Shown piece after piece: positions 33,548 to 43,179 of a stretch of DNA of 64,000 nt. Below the pieces are notes generated by a model. The model was given only the letters and a program-made list of their open reading frames with translations. It ran no database searches and was not told the DNA's origin. Source of the stretch: Epilithonimonas xixisoli (GTDB lineage: Bacteria > Bacteroidota > Bacteroidia > Flavobacteriales > Weeksellaceae); assembly GCF_004365655.1 (NCBI RefSeq), contig NZ_SOEO01000001.1:310001-374000 (forward strand), given 5' to 3'. The translations under genes were made by a program, and so were the position numbers. The stretch's first letter is position 1. Each line of letters starts with the position of its first letter.

Positions 33548-34594
33548 ATGTTCAAATCGCTTTTCCACTGGAAAGTATTACTTAATATCGTTTTAGCAAT
33601 GGCGTTTTTCGCCGGTTTGGTTTGGCTTACATTCCGATGGTTGGAGTTTCATACCAATCACGGAGAGGAAGTTCCTGTGCCTAATGTCGTGAATATGACC
33701 ATTCACCAAGCCATCAAAGTTCTGGACGACTCTGGTTTGGAATATGAAGTTGACAGTTTTAAATATGACCCAAAATTTCGTCCGTTTCAAGTTTTGGCAG
33801 TTTTTCCTGCACCTGGAGCGAATGTGAAAAATGGTAGAGTTATTAATGTTAAAGTTAATCCAAGAACTTGGGCAAAAGTTGGTATTCCTGATATTATTGA
33901 TAGATATAAAGGTTTGGCTTTTAATCAATTAAATCTTGTAGGTTTGAAAGTTGGTGATACATTGTATGAGCCAAGTATTCAGAGAGATGCAGTTCTTAGA
34001 ATTTTGTATAATGGAACCAGCGTAAAGCCGGGAACTCAAATTCCTAGATTTTCTTCTGTAGATCTTGTGATTGGATCTGGACCACTTAGAAATGTGGCTA
34101 TTCCGAATTTGGTGGGAAGAACTGTCCAAGAAGCTAGAAAAATAATCGCTCAAGCCTTATTTGAAGTTGGAATCGTGGATCACGAAGATGGCGGAAAAGA
34201 TGAGTCTGATATTATTTATTATCAAGATCCGGAATTTGGTTCATTGAGAGATCAGGGAATGCAAATCGATCTCTGGGCAAGTAAAAAAACGCCAGCCGAA
34301 TTGCAAAACAAAATTAGACAATTGGATGATATGTACCGACCGAAAATCGATACGACATTGGCGCCAATTCAGTATAATGAAGTTCCGTCGCCAACGATTG
34401 AACAGAAACCTGTAGTTGCAAAACCGCCAGTTTCTACAAATCCATCAACATCTGGAACTACAACAACGCCGAAACCAAAACCAACCACCACACAGCCTGC
34501 GACTACTTCGACGCCTGTGAAACAAAATACAGCCACGCCAACATCTACAAAACCTGTAGATAAGCCTAAGCCAAAAAAAGTGATCATTGAATAA
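33548..34594 (+). CDS. Membrane-anchored PASTA-domain protein
   Basis: A 348-residue protein. A short cytoplasmic N-terminus and one membrane helix (about 10-30) lead into three PASTA repeats (about 42-108, 112-180 and 185-255; note VPVPNVVNMTIHQAIKVL and VAIPNLVGRTVQEARKII). A Thr/Pro/Lys-rich tail runs from about 290 to the end. PASTA repeats bind peptidoglycan or beta-lactams. Unlike PASTA kinases, no kinase domain is present. It precedes the RluD-like gene. Confidence 0.88.
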   Translation: MFKSLFHWKVLLNIVLAMAFFAGLVWLTFRWLEFHTNHGEEVPVPNVVNMTIHQAIKVLDDSGLEYEVDSFKYDPKFRPFQVLAVFPAPGANVKNGRVINVKVNPRTWAKVGIPDIIDRYKGLAFNQLNLVGLKVGDTLYEPSIQRDAVLRILYNGTSVKPGTQIPRFSSVDLVIGSGPLRNVAIPNLVGRTVQEARKIIAQALFEVGIVDHEDGGKDESDIIYYQDPEFGSLRDQGMQIDLWASKKTPAELQNKIRQLDDMYRPKIDTTLAPIQYNEVPSPTIEQKPVVAKPPVSTNPSTSGTTTTPKPKPTTTQPATTSTPVKQNTATPTSTKPVDKPKPKKVIIE

Positions 34595-34602
34595 AAACAA
34601 AT

Positions 34603-34637
34603 AAAAAAGGCTTCGACAATTGTTGAAGCCTTTTAAA
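34603..34637 (+). terminator. Rho-independent terminator
   Basis: AAAAGGCTTC and GAAGCCTTTT stem, with an inner AACA/TGTT-like loop, between the PASTA and RluD-like genes, so the second gene needs read-through or its own promoter. Confidence 0.8.
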
Positions 34638-34645
34638 ATTAATAT

Positions 34646-35713
34646 ATGCTGGACGAGACCGAAGATTTCCTAGAAGATGAATTTACAAATGACGATCATT
34701 CTGCTGATGAAGAAAACAGTGGACTTTTCGAGCATCTCAAAATCACCGTAGATAAAAAGCAAGAGCCACTCAGGATTGATAAATTTTTGCTCTTATTTCG
34801 CCAAAATACTTCTCGAAACAAAATCTCAGAAACTTGCAGAGCCGGAAACGTAATTGTGAACGGAAATCCCGTAAAACAAAATTACAAAGTAAAGCCAAGT
34901 GATGTGATTAGCGTTCTTTTGGCGCATCCACCAAGAGAAAATGTCATCATCCCACAAGATATTCCGATTAATATCGTTTATGAAGATAATGATTTGATTA
35001 TTGTGGACAAAGATCCTGGAATGGTGGTTCATCCGGGCTTTGGGAATTGGGATGGAACCTTGATTAATGCATTAGCGTTTCATTTTGCAAAAGATCCAAA
35101 TTATAATTCAGATTTGGATAGAGTAGGATTGGTTCATAGGATTGATAAAGATACTTCAGGATTATTGGTAATAGCCAAGACGGAATTTGCGCTGAGTTTT
35201 TTGGCAAAGCAATTTTTTGATCGTACAACCAAACGTCTCTATTGGGCTTTCGTTTGGGGAAATGTAAAAGAAGATACAGGAACAGTCACTGGCCATATCG
35301 GCAGACATCCAAAAAACAGAATGCAGATGTACACCTATGAAGACGGAAGTCACGGAAAACACGCTGTAACGCATTACAAAGTTTTGGAGCGTTTCCGCTA
35401 TATGACTTGGATAGAATGTAAATTGGAAACTGGAAGAACGCATCAGATCAGAGCTCATCTGAAACACATTGGTCATACTTTGTTTAATGATGCCCGGTAT
35501 GAAGGAAATATTATAATGAGAGGCGTGAATTTGCCTAAGTACAAGCAATTTGTGCAAAATGTTTTTGAAGTTTTGCCAAGACACGCTTTGCACGCACACA
35601 CTTTAGGATTTATCCACCCGACCACAAAAGAAGAAATGTATTTTGAAAGTCCAATGCCAAAAGATATGCAAGATGCATCCGAACGTTGGAGAAAATACCT
35701 CGATAATAACTAG
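34646..35713 (+). CDS. RluA-family 23S rRNA pseudouridine synthase (RluD-like)
   Basis: A 355-residue enzyme. An acidic N-terminal extension (1-35) precedes an S4 RNA-binding domain (about 40-100) and the synthase domain. Motif HRIDKDTSGLLV holds the catalytic D167, and GRTHQIRAHL is near 265. It isomerises uridines in 23S rRNA. RluD is the closest type by architecture. Confidence 0.9.
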   Translation: MLDETEDFLEDEFTNDDHSADEENSGLFEHLKITVDKKQEPLRIDKFLLLFRQNTSRNKISETCRAGNVIVNGNPVKQNYKVKPSDVISVLLAHPPRENVIIPQDIPINIVYEDNDLIIVDKDPGMVVHPGFGNWDGTLINALAFHFAKDPNYNSDLDRVGLVHRIDKDTSGLLVIAKTEFALSFLAKQFFDRTTKRLYWAFVWGNVKEDTGTVTGHIGRHPKNRMQMYTYEDGSHGKHAVTHYKVLERFRYMTWIECKLETGRTHQIRAHLKHIGHTLFNDARYEGNIIMRGVNLPKYKQFVQNVFEVLPRHALHAHTLGFIHPTTKEEMYFESPMPKDMQDASERWRKYLDNN

Positions 35714-35732
35714 AGTTTTATATATTTGCACT

Positions 35733-36701
35733 GTGAAGAAAAATTACAAATTCTATAAAATATTTTTGCTGTTGATTGCCGTTTTTTCTATTGAAGCAAA
35801 AGCTCAAGAGACATTGCCATTTTATCAGCAATACCTTTTGGATGGCGATTTCTTGTTCAATCCAGCGTTGTTGGGAAAGACAGATGATGTGGTGCTAAAT
35901 CTCAATTACCAAAAACAATTTTCACAACTTAGTGAGTCACCGAATGTACAATCTATCGGTTTGCATGCCAACATATTTGACAGAGTTGGAGCTGGGATTT
36001 CATTTTTCAGAGATCAGAACGGCCCCATTTCCTCCAATGGATTGATGTTGGGAGCGTCGTATTTTGTTCCATTGAGCGATGAGGAAGACCGTCAGGATCA
36101 ATTCTCATTCGGGATTGGAACCAATCTGTATAATATGAATATCGATTACACCCAGGTCAATGCCGCACAGCCTGGTGATCAGACTTTGGGAGAAAATACC
36201 AACGATATTTTCATTGCTTATGCCAATTTGGGAGCTGCTGTAAAGTATCAACGTTTCTTCGCTGGGATTTCCGTTGTGGATATTCCTTTGAGCAATGATT
36301 TGCCTATAATCAATGGAATAGAGCCTTCGCCCACAAAGTTTTATGCAAACTTAGGTTACGACTGGCATTTCACAGAAGGGATATTTCTGACGCCGTCTTT
36401 TATGATGAATCTCAATACCAATTCGTCAAGAATAATGGATTATAATTTAATGGCAACCGCTTTTGGAGAGACAAATAATATTTCTGCCGGAATTAGTTTC
36501 CGAAGTGCAAAAAGTGCCGTTGGAAGCCAGAATCTTGGAATGTCACCCATCATCAAAGGTCGAGTAGGAAACTTTACATTTGGTGGTGTTTACAACTTTG
36601 GTGTTTCAGAGTTGACGGAGACTTTTGGAAACAGTTTTATGTTATCGATCGGATTCAATATCGAAAATTTCATCAACACAAGAGGTTTCCGATACAGATA
36701 G
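35733..36701 (+). CDS. PorP/SprF-type outer membrane protein (type IX secretion)
   Basis: A 322-residue protein with signal KIFLLLIAVFSIEAKAQ and the PorP/SprF opening ETLPFYQQYLLDGDFLFNPALLG. The rest is beta-barrel-like (GAGISFFRDQNGPISS, FGIGTNLYNMNIDY). Such proteins work in type IX secretion or anchor gliding adhesins. The start is taken as GTG at 35733; the frame upstream overlaps the RluD-like gene. TATATTTG (35721-35728) lies only 5 nt upstream, so the mRNA may be leaderless. Confidence 0.82.
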   Translation: MKKNYKFYKIFLLLIAVFSIEAKAQETLPFYQQYLLDGDFLFNPALLGKTDDVVLNLNYQKQFSQLSESPNVQSIGLHANIFDRVGAGISFFRDQNGPISSNGLMLGASYFVPLSDEEDRQDQFSFGIGTNLYNMNIDYTQVNAAQPGDQTLGENTNDIFIAYANLGAAVKYQRFFAGISVVDIPLSNDLPIINGIEPSPTKFYANLGYDWHFTEGIFLTPSFMMNLNTNSSRIMDYNLMATAFGETNNISAGISFRSAKSAVGSQNLGMSPIIKGRVGNFTFGGVYNFGVSELTETFGNSFMLSIGFNIENFINTRGFRYR

Positions 36702-36772
36702 TTTATAAATGGTAATTGATAAGTCATAAATGATTGTCATTCATCAATTATCATTCATCATTTATAATTATT

Positions 36773-37897
36773 TTGATTTATCTTCACATTCCTTTTTGCA
36801 AGCAGAAATGTAGCTATTGTAATTTTCATTTTTCGACTTCTTTTAGTTTGAAGGATGAGATGCTTTTGGCAATAAAAAAAGAGATTGGTTTAAGACATCA
36901 AGAACTCGAAAACAAAACTCTCAAATCCCTTTATTTCGGAGGAGGAACGCCTTCAGTTCTTAGTGTTGACGAAATCAAATCTTTATTAGATGAATTTCAA
37001 AAATATTTCATTTTTGATGAGAATATTGAAATCACTTTGGAATCAAATCCTGATGATCTCAATAAAAATTTCCTCAAAGACTTATCCCAAACAGAGATCA
37101 ATCGATTGTCCATCGGGACGCAAAGTTTTTTTGATGAAGATTTGAAATTAATGAATCGTGCCCACAACGCTTCCGAAGCTGAAAGTTCAATTAAAAGAGC
37201 TCAGGATTTTGGATTGGAAAATATCAGCATCGATTTGATTTACGGCTCACCAACTTCAAACTTCGAAATCTGGAAAGAAAATCTCAACAAAACTATTGAA
37301 TTACAAGTTCCTCACGTTTCATCTTATGCTCTGACTGTTGAACCAAAAACAGCTTTGGAAAAATGGATTGAAAATGGAAAAGTAAGTTCTCCTGAGGAAG
37401 CAGAACAGAATCAAGAATTCCATTATATGTCTGATTTTCTGAAAGATAATGGATTCGACCATTATGAGATTTCAAATTTTGGAAAACCAGGTTTTCATTC
37501 CAAGCATAATTCTGCATATTGGAAATCTGAACCTTATCTGGGAATTGGTCCATCCGCGCATTCTTACAACGGACATCTTGAGAGAAGTTGGAATATCGCC
37601 AATAATCCAATTTATATCAAGAATCTAAACCAAAATATTCTCCCAAAAGAAACCGAAATCCTTTCTGAAAAAGACAGATTTAATGAAATGATGATGATTG
37701 GTTTAAGGACAATTTGGGGCGTTGATTTGGAAAAAATCAATCAAAATTTTTCTTCAGAAATAATTGATTATCTCAATCAAGAAATAAAAAATAAATTAGA
37801 ATCCAGAATTCTCAAAATCGAAAATAATTATCTCAAAATTCCCGAAAAACATTGGTTTTTAGCAGATGGAATTGCGAGTGATTTATTTATGGTTTAA
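36773..37897 (+). CDS. hemW: Radical SAM haem chaperone HemW
   Basis: A 374-residue protein from a TTG start (IYLHIPFCKQKCSYCNFHF). The CxxxCxxC cluster is followed by F, as in HemW, rather than the CxxxCxxCxC of HemN. GGGTPS (about 57-62) and SIDLIYGSP (about 155-163) are typical. HemW binds haem and delivers it to respiratory enzymes. Translation further upstream yields only a repeat-like hydrophobic string, so the TTG is preferred. Confidence 0.87.
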   Translation: MIYLHIPFCKQKCSYCNFHFSTSFSLKDEMLLAIKKEIGLRHQELENKTLKSLYFGGGTPSVLSVDEIKSLLDEFQKYFIFDENIEITLESNPDDLNKNFLKDLSQTEINRLSIGTQSFFDEDLKLMNRAHNASEAESSIKRAQDFGLENISIDLIYGSPTSNFEIWKENLNKTIELQVPHVSSYALTVEPKTALEKWIENGKVSSPEEAEQNQEFHYMSDFLKDNGFDHYEISNFGKPGFHSKHNSAYWKSEPYLGIGPSAHSYNGHLERSWNIANNPIYIKNLNQNILPKETEILSEKDRFNEMMMIGLRTIWGVDLEKINQNFSSEIIDYLNQEIKNKLESRILKIENNYLKIPEKHWFLADGIASDLFMV

Positions 37898-37951
37898 ACG
37901 TTGCAAATATGCAACGTGATTTTCTTATTTTTGTAAAAATATTTTTTCAAA

Positions 37952-38782
37952 TTGAAAAAGAAAAAAGCCGACTACACCCATCTTTCAGCCAATCAGCCAA
38001 TCGGGATTTTTGATTCCGGCGTTGGCGGATTAACAGTTGCGAAAGAAATCAAAAGATTGTTGCCCAACGAAGATTTGATTTATTTTGGCGACACAAAACA
38101 TCTTCCTTACGGTGAAAAATCCCGTGAAGCGATTGTCGGTTATTCTACAAAAATCACCAATTTCTTACTAGAGAAAAACTGCAAAGCCATCGTGATTGCC
38201 TGCAATTCTGCGACAGCTAATGCTTTGCAGGAAGTTCAGGAATTGGTTGCTGAAAGAGTTCCTGTGATTGACGTTATTAATCCGGTTGCAGAAAAAGTGT
38301 CGTACGAAATACACAATAATGTCGGTGTAATTGCGACAAAAGCAACCGTGAATTCTGGACTTTACAAAAAATCAATTCGGAAGCATAACAAATTCATCAA
38401 AGTTGATGAATTAGCAACGCCACTTTTGGTTCCGGCAATTGAAGAAGGTTTTAAAAATCATCCAATCACGCATTCTATTATTTATAATTATTTGAGTAAT
38501 AGTAAATTAAAAAATATCGAAACTTTGATTCTCGGTTGTACGCATTATCCACTTTTGATAGATGAAATCAAACAATATTACGGAAACCGAGTTCGAGTAA
38601 TCGATTCTCCAAATATCGTTGCAAACCAATTGAAAATGATATTGGACAAGCATAATCTTCTGAATGAAGAAAGTCATCAACCAACTTATCAATTTTTCTT
38701 GTCGGATATTACCAAAAATTTCGAAAAAATCTCAAAAAAATTCTTCGGAAAATCGATTGATTTGGAACATAAAGTTCTTTAG
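37952..38782 (+). CDS. murI: Glutamate racemase
   Basis: A 276-residue racemase. IGIFDSGVGGLTV (17-29) and the catalytic cysteines C84 (ACNSATAN) and C196 (LGCTHYP) are present. It makes D-glutamate for peptidoglycan. The start is a TTG (LKKKKADYTHLS), as there is no ATG before the conserved region. The stop overlaps the convergent LysR gene by 4 nt. Confidence 0.93.
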   Translation: MKKKKADYTHLSANQPIGIFDSGVGGLTVAKEIKRLLPNEDLIYFGDTKHLPYGEKSREAIVGYSTKITNFLLEKNCKAIVIACNSATANALQEVQELVAERVPVIDVINPVAEKVSYEIHNNVGVIATKATVNSGLYKKSIRKHNKFIKVDELATPLLVPAIEEGFKNHPITHSIIYNYLSNSKLKNIETLILGCTHYPLLIDEIKQYYGNRVRVIDSPNIVANQLKMILDKHNLLNEESHQPTYQFFLSDITKNFEKISKKFFGKSIDLEHKVL

Positions 38783-39675
38783 AAATTTTCATTTCGGAAT
38801 ATCTCTTTGATTTTATCAATTTCATTTTGAACATTGTTTTTCACGCGCTCGCCAAAATAAAGTGTATTCTCGATTTTATTATTTCCTTCCCATGCAATCT
38901 CGATTCCGCCGTTGGCAATTTCTTTTTTGCAAAGAAAATCAGGAACAATTGAGAAACCCGAATTCCCACTTAAACAGCGGACAATTGAACAAATATTTGG
39001 AACAATGTAATTTGGTTTAAAATCTGGATGTCGATTGAAATTCGCTTTCCAAAAGTTGTTCAAATGTTCCATATCTCCCGCTGTACTGTACCAGATTTGT
39101 TGTTTCAGCCAAACTTCAGCTTCCTCGATTTTATTTTCCTTAATCAGATTTTTGAATTCTGAAGTATCAGTTCCTGTTCCATTAATCAAAACAATTTTTT
39201 CCTTGGAAAAAGCTTCAAAATTCAAATTTTTCAAATTGATTTTTCTTGGCGTTATAATCAAATCCAACAAACCATTATCCAAATCCGAAAACATCTGCTC
39301 ATACAATCCAAACCGTATAATGACATTAAAATCAAAATTCGGAATATGCTTTTCCAAAGTGAATTGAAAAGTTTCGAAACACATTCCAATGCTCACGGTT
39401 GAACGTTCAGTTTTTGTCGTTTTATGGAAAGTTTGTTCCGCAGTTTCCAGCTTCAAAAGCGGTTCGAGAGTGAAGTTGTAAAGGATTTTAGCTTTCTCCG
39501 TCGGAATCAATTTCTTAGAAATTCTTTCGAATAAAGTGTATCCTACATAAGCTTCCAAGGAACCAATATGCAGACTCACACCAGGTTGAGAAATGTACAA
39601 TTCTTTCGCCGCTTTCGTGAAAGATTGAGTTTCGTAAACACTTTTAAAAGTTCTAAGCCATTCCAGATTTATCAT
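38779..39675 (-). CDS. LysR-family transcriptional regulator
   Basis: A 298-residue regulator. The N-terminal winged HTH (about 1-60: MINLEWLRTFKSVYETQSFTKAAKELYISQPGVSLHIGSLE) is followed by a LysR effector domain. It is divergent from the mdaB-like gene, with a palindrome between them (39681-39696), so it probably controls that gene. The start is the ATG at 39675, which gives the family's usual N-terminus. Confidence 0.88.
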   Translation of the reverse strand: MINLEWLRTFKSVYETQSFTKAAKELYISQPGVSLHIGSLEAYVGYTLFERISKKLIPTEKAKILYNFTLEPLLKLETAEQTFHKTTKTERSTVSIGMCFETFQFTLEKHIPNFDFNVIIRFGLYEQMFSDLDNGLLDLIITPRKINLKNLNFEAFSKEKIVLINGTGTDTSEFKNLIKENKIEEAEVWLKQQIWYSTAGDMEHLNNFWKANFNRHPDFKPNYIVPNICSIVRCLSGNSGFSIVPDFLCKKEIANGGIEIAWEGNNKIENTLYFGERVKNNVQNEIDKIKEIFRNENF

Positions 39676-39680
39676 TTTGT

Positions 39681-39696
39681 CATCATAATTATGATG
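39681..39696. promoter_or_regulatory. Palindrome between LysR and mdaB genes
   Basis: CATCATAATTATGATG is a perfect 16-bp palindrome just upstream of the LysR start and 80 nt from the mdaB-like ATG. It is a likely LysR recognition site. Confidence 0.6.
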
Positions 39697-39776
39697 CAAA
39701 TGTATGATTTAAATTATTTTTATAATTCATTTTTCTGTCGGAAATTTGCAGTATCAAAAATTTAAATAATCAATTA

Positions 39777-40397
39777 ATGAAAAATATATTCATAATCAAC
39801 GGCGGACAGACGTTTGCACATTCTGGCGGAAGTTTCAACAAAACCATTACCAACTGGACTAAAGAAGTTCTTGAAAACGAGAATTTTGAAATCAGAATTA
39901 CCAATGTTAATGATGATTTCGACGAAACCCAAGAAGCTGAGAATTTCAAATGGGCAGATATTGTCGTGTATCATTTTCCGGTTTGGTGGTTTCAGGTTCC
40001 AAATCGTCTGAAATTTTATATTGATGAAGTTTTCACAGCTGGTCACAACAACGGAATTTATAAAAGTGATGGTCGTTCTAGAGTAAACCCAGCGATTAAT
40101 TACGGAACTGGCGGATTGATGCACGGCAAACATTATTTCGTGACAACAAGCTGGAATGCACCTGAAACGGCATTCACTTTGGAAGGCGAATTTTTCAACC
40201 AACATTCTGTCGATGAAGGTGTTTTATTCGGTTTTCACAGGATGAATGCGTTCACAGGAATGTCACATTTGGGAAGTTTCCATTTCCACGATATGGAAAA
40301 ATCGGCAACTCAGGAACGAATTGATAATTATGAAATTGAGTATAAAAACTATCTCAAAACAGTTTTCGTAGAAAAGAAAATCAGTGTGTTGAATTAA
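39777..40397 (+). CDS. mdaB: Flavodoxin-like NAD(P)H:quinone reductase (MdaB-like)
   Basis: A 206-residue flavoprotein. IINGGQTFAHSGGSFNKT (6-23) binds FMN or FAD phosphate; WADIVVYHFPVWWFQVPNRLKFYIDEVF (about 59-86) and GLMHGKHYFVTTSWNAP are the MdaB/NQO signatures. It reduces quinones by two electrons and protects against oxidative stress. It is divergent from LysR and ends in a terminator. Confidence 0.88.
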   Translation: MKNIFIINGGQTFAHSGGSFNKTITNWTKEVLENENFEIRITNVNDDFDETQEAENFKWADIVVYHFPVWWFQVPNRLKFYIDEVFTAGHNNGIYKSDGRSRVNPAINYGTGGLMHGKHYFVTTSWNAPETAFTLEGEFFNQHSVDEGVLFGFHRMNAFTGMSHLGSFHFHDMEKSATQERIDNYEIEYKNYLKTVFVEKKISVLN

Positions 40398-40399
40398 AA

Positions 40400-40440
40400 A
40401 AAAAGAGGAATTTGAATCATCATTTTCCTCTTTTTTTTAT
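40400..40440. terminator. Bidirectional terminator
   Basis: AAAAGAGGAA and TTCCTCTTTT arms separated by about 16 nt, with A and T tracts on both sides, between convergent mdaB and ABC-F genes. Confidence 0.7.
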
Positions 40441-40442
40441 TT

Positions 40443-42029
40443 TTACAGCAAGATATTTTTATTGATATTAATATCGTCCAAAAATCGATTGTCGTGCGAA
40501 ACCACAATCAAAGTTCCCTCATAATCGTTGATAGCGGATGTCAGAATTTTAATATTTTGGATGTCCAGATTATTGGTCGGTTCGTCCAGAATTATCATAT
40601 CAGGAGAAAGATTTTGAATGGAAAGACAGCAGAGTAGAAGCTTCAGTTTTTCGCCTCCGCTAAGGAATTCACACTTTTTGTCCCAATCATTTTTCCAGAA
40701 AAGAAAACGTGCTAAAATCGTTTTAATCTCGTGTTCTTCAATATTTTTTAAATTGAATTGTTGTGCTTGTTCATACACCGAAAGTTTATTTTTAATCAAA
40801 GAATATTCTTGGTCTATGTAAATCGTTTTCTTTTCTGATAAATAAATTTCACCAAAAGTTGGACTGATTTCACCAAGAATCATTTTAATTAAAGTCGTTT
40901 TTCCAGAACCATTATCGCCTTTTATCACAATTCTTTCTCCACTCACAATTTGAAAATCGAGATTATCTTTCCAAAGATTTTCTTGATGATAATTGAAATT
41001 AATTTGTTCAGCTTTGACCAAAATTTTTCCTCTGTGAAGTTGAGAATTATCAAAATTAATTTTCATTTTATCAATTCCCGAAAGATTATCTTTTAAGTTG
41101 TGAAGATTTTCTCTGATGTTGTCGATTTTATCTTGATGAATAGATTTCAATTTTGAAGTGCTGTTTTCGGCTTTGTTGCGAAGCGTGTTCATCATAATTC
41201 TAGAAACGCCCGATTTTTCCTGTTTTCCTTTTCCTCGAGAATCCAATTTGTTTTGTCTTTCAATCGTTTCTCGCTCTTTTTCTTTGGCTTTTTTCAGTTC
41301 TTTTTGTCGGTTTTGAATGTTCTGTTCAAGCGAATTTTGTTCAATTTTTTTCTGTTCAGAATAGAAATCATAATTTCCGCCATAAACTGAAATTCCATTT
41401 TTATTGAGTTCACAAGTTTTAGTTAAAAGATTGAGTAAAACTCTGTCGTGACTTACAATCAAAAGACTTTTTGAAGTTGATTTAATGAAGTCGTAAAGTA
41501 AAGTTCTATTCGCAAAATCCAGATGATTTGTAGGTTCATCCATTAGAATCAAATCCGGCTGATGAATCATCATTCCTGCGAGAAACAGCTTAGTTTTTTG
41601 TCCGCCACTCAGATTTTCTAATTTCAGATTCAAATCAAAATCGGGAAGATTCCAATACTCAAAAGCTTCTTTGATTCTGTCTTCGATTGTCCAATCATCA
41701 TTAAGAATTTCTATATTTTCTTCGGTTACAGAACCGTTTAGAATTTCCTTTAAAGCAATTAGTTTTTTATCAAAATTTAAAGCTTCAGCAATACTCAAAT
41801 GATTATACTGACCGAAAATTTGCGGAATGTAATAGATGTTAGAATCAGATTTAATCGTTCCTGATTTTGGTTGTAATTCGCCAGCAATTATTTTGAGCAA
41901 AGTCGATTTTCCGGAACCATTATTTCCGATTAGAGCTGTTTTTTCCTGAGAATTAAGTGTAAAGTTGATGTCCGAAAAAAGAACATCTTTGTTGGGATGT
42001 TGGTAGGATAAATCCTGTAAGATTAACAT
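40443..42029 (-). CDS. ABC-F ATPase
   Basis: A 528-residue protein with two ABC domains and no membrane segment. Walker A motifs are GNNGSGKST (35-43) and GDNGSGKTT (about 347-355); the signatures are LSGGQKTK and LSGGEKLK. A long charged linker runs between them (about 225-325). ABC-F proteins act on the ribosome as translation factors or antibiotic-protection factors. Which of these applies cannot be read from the sequence. Confidence 0.88.
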   Translation of the reverse strand: MLILQDLSYQHPNKDVLFSDINFTLNSQEKTALIGNNGSGKSTLLKIIAGELQPKSGTIKSDSNIYYIPQIFGQYNHLSIAEALNFDKKLIALKEILNGSVTEENIEILNDDWTIEDRIKEAFEYWNLPDFDLNLKLENLSGGQKTKLFLAGMMIHQPDLILMDEPTNHLDFANRTLLYDFIKSTSKSLLIVSHDRVLLNLLTKTCELNKNGISVYGGNYDFYSEQKKIEQNSLEQNIQNRQKELKKAKEKERETIERQNKLDSRGKGKQEKSGVSRIMMNTLRNKAENSTSKLKSIHQDKIDNIRENLHNLKDNLSGIDKMKINFDNSQLHRGKILVKAEQINFNYHQENLWKDNLDFQIVSGERIVIKGDNGSGKTTLIKMILGEISPTFGEIYLSEKKTIYIDQEYSLIKNKLSVYEQAQQFNLKNIEEHEIKTILARFLFWKNDWDKKCEFLSGGEKLKLLLCCLSIQNLSPDMIILDEPTNNLDIQNIKILTSAINDYEGTLIVVSHDNRFLDDININKNILL

Positions 42030-42149
42030 AATTTCTTTTTTAGAATTAACAATAGCAGACGAGATTGCCTGCGGAAAATTGTTTGAAAAGAAATTATATT
42101 TTACATTTTAATCTTAAGAATTTGATTTTTGCAAAGTTAGAAATTATTT

Positions 42150-42596
42150 TTAAAGTCCAAATTTCTTAATCACAAAATTGATTTTCTGCTTCCATTCCGC
42201 AGGTTTTGTGGCATATCCAGCGGACGCAATTGCGGAAATCCATTCGGAATGATTAAGGTTGCCTTTTAGTTTTTCGTAATATTTTTTTCTCGAAATCATT
42301 TCACAAAAAGCGCGGAAAGATTCCTTAGAACTCTCAAAGCTTTTGAATCTGGAATTGTTAACCGTGTTTTTTCCAACCATTCCAAAATGATTGTTCAGCG
42401 TCTGAGCGTGTTTGCTATTTCCACCTCCAGTTTCCACGTAAGCGATGGAAAGAATAATCGCAGACGGAATCCCAAATTCTTTGGAAAGTTCCGTCGCAAG
42501 CGGTTTATATTGATTGATGTAAGAACTCTGTGCAGAGATTTTTAAACTAAAAAATAAAATAATTAAGCTTAAAAATTTGATATTGAAATTCCTCAT
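42150..42596 (-). CDS. Exported glucosaminidase (GH73-type)
   Basis: A 148-residue protein with signal MRNFNIKFLSLIILFFSLKISAQ. The catalytic domain shows IPSAIILSIAYVETGGGNS with the catalytic Glu, NNHFGMVG, and the closing WKQKINFVIKKFGL. It cleaves the peptidoglycan backbone. The start at 42596 gives a proper signal peptide; the longer frame overlaps rsmD. Confidence 0.85.
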   Translation of the reverse strand: MRNFNIKFLSLIILFFSLKISAQSSYINQYKPLATELSKEFGIPSAIILSIAYVETGGGNSKHAQTLNNHFGMVGKNTVNNSRFKSFESSKESFRAFCEMISRKKYYEKLKGNLNHSEWISAIASAGYATKPAEWKQKINFVIKKFGL

Positions 42597-42609
42597 ATTC
42601 AAAACAATT

Positions 42610-43176
42610 TTATTCAGAAATTGGTTGACTTTCAAAGATAGAAAAATTGATATTTCCGTACTTTCTGCTGTCTTTCAAGTTTGGATGCGGATATTTTTGT
42701 CTGCTTTGATGTTCCATTATGAAAAGTCCGTTTGGTTTCAATAATTCATTTTTTAAAACCAATTCAATCAGTTCGTTGTATTTAATTTCGTCAGTTTCGA
42801 AAGGCGCATCGGCGAAAATAATATCATACTTTTTCTCGTGATTTCTTTTCCTTTTCAACCAATCGAAAACATCAGCTCTCTGAACATTCACTTGCAATCC
42901 CATATCCAAATCATTGGCTGTAGAGTTAATGAAACCAGCGTGTTTAGGGTTCAGTTCCACAGAAGTGATGTCTTTGCACTCGCGCGATGCAAATTCCAAA
43001 GTAATGGAGCCAATTCCCGCAAACAAGTCCAAAACGGAACAAAATTCCAAATCAAAACGATTGTCCAGCATACTGAAAAGCGCTTCCTTGGCGAAGTCTG
43101 TCGTTGGTCTTACTTCAAAATTTTTCGGAGCCGCAATTCTTTTTGCTTTCCATTTTCCACTGATTATTCTAAACAT
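42610..43176 (-). CDS. rsmD: 16S rRNA (guanine-N2)-methyltransferase RsmD
   Basis: A 188-residue methyltransferase: RIISGKWKAKRI start, VRPTTDFAKEALFSML (about 23-38), the SAM-binding LDLFAGIGSITLE (about 48-60) and the catalytic IIFADAPFE, a DAPF form of the usual DPPY/F. It methylates G966 of 16S rRNA. It stands in a four-gene run with DUF3822, GNAT and glucosaminidase genes. Confidence 0.88.
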   Translation of the reverse strand: MFRIISGKWKAKRIAAPKNFEVRPTTDFAKEALFSMLDNRFDLEFCSVLDLFAGIGSITLEFASRECKDITSVELNPKHAGFINSTANDLDMGLQVNVQRADVFDWLKRKRNHEKKYDIIFADAPFETDEIKYNELIELVLKNELLKPNGLFIMEHQSRQKYPHPNLKDSRKYGNINFSIFESQPISE

Positions 43177-43179
43177 TAT

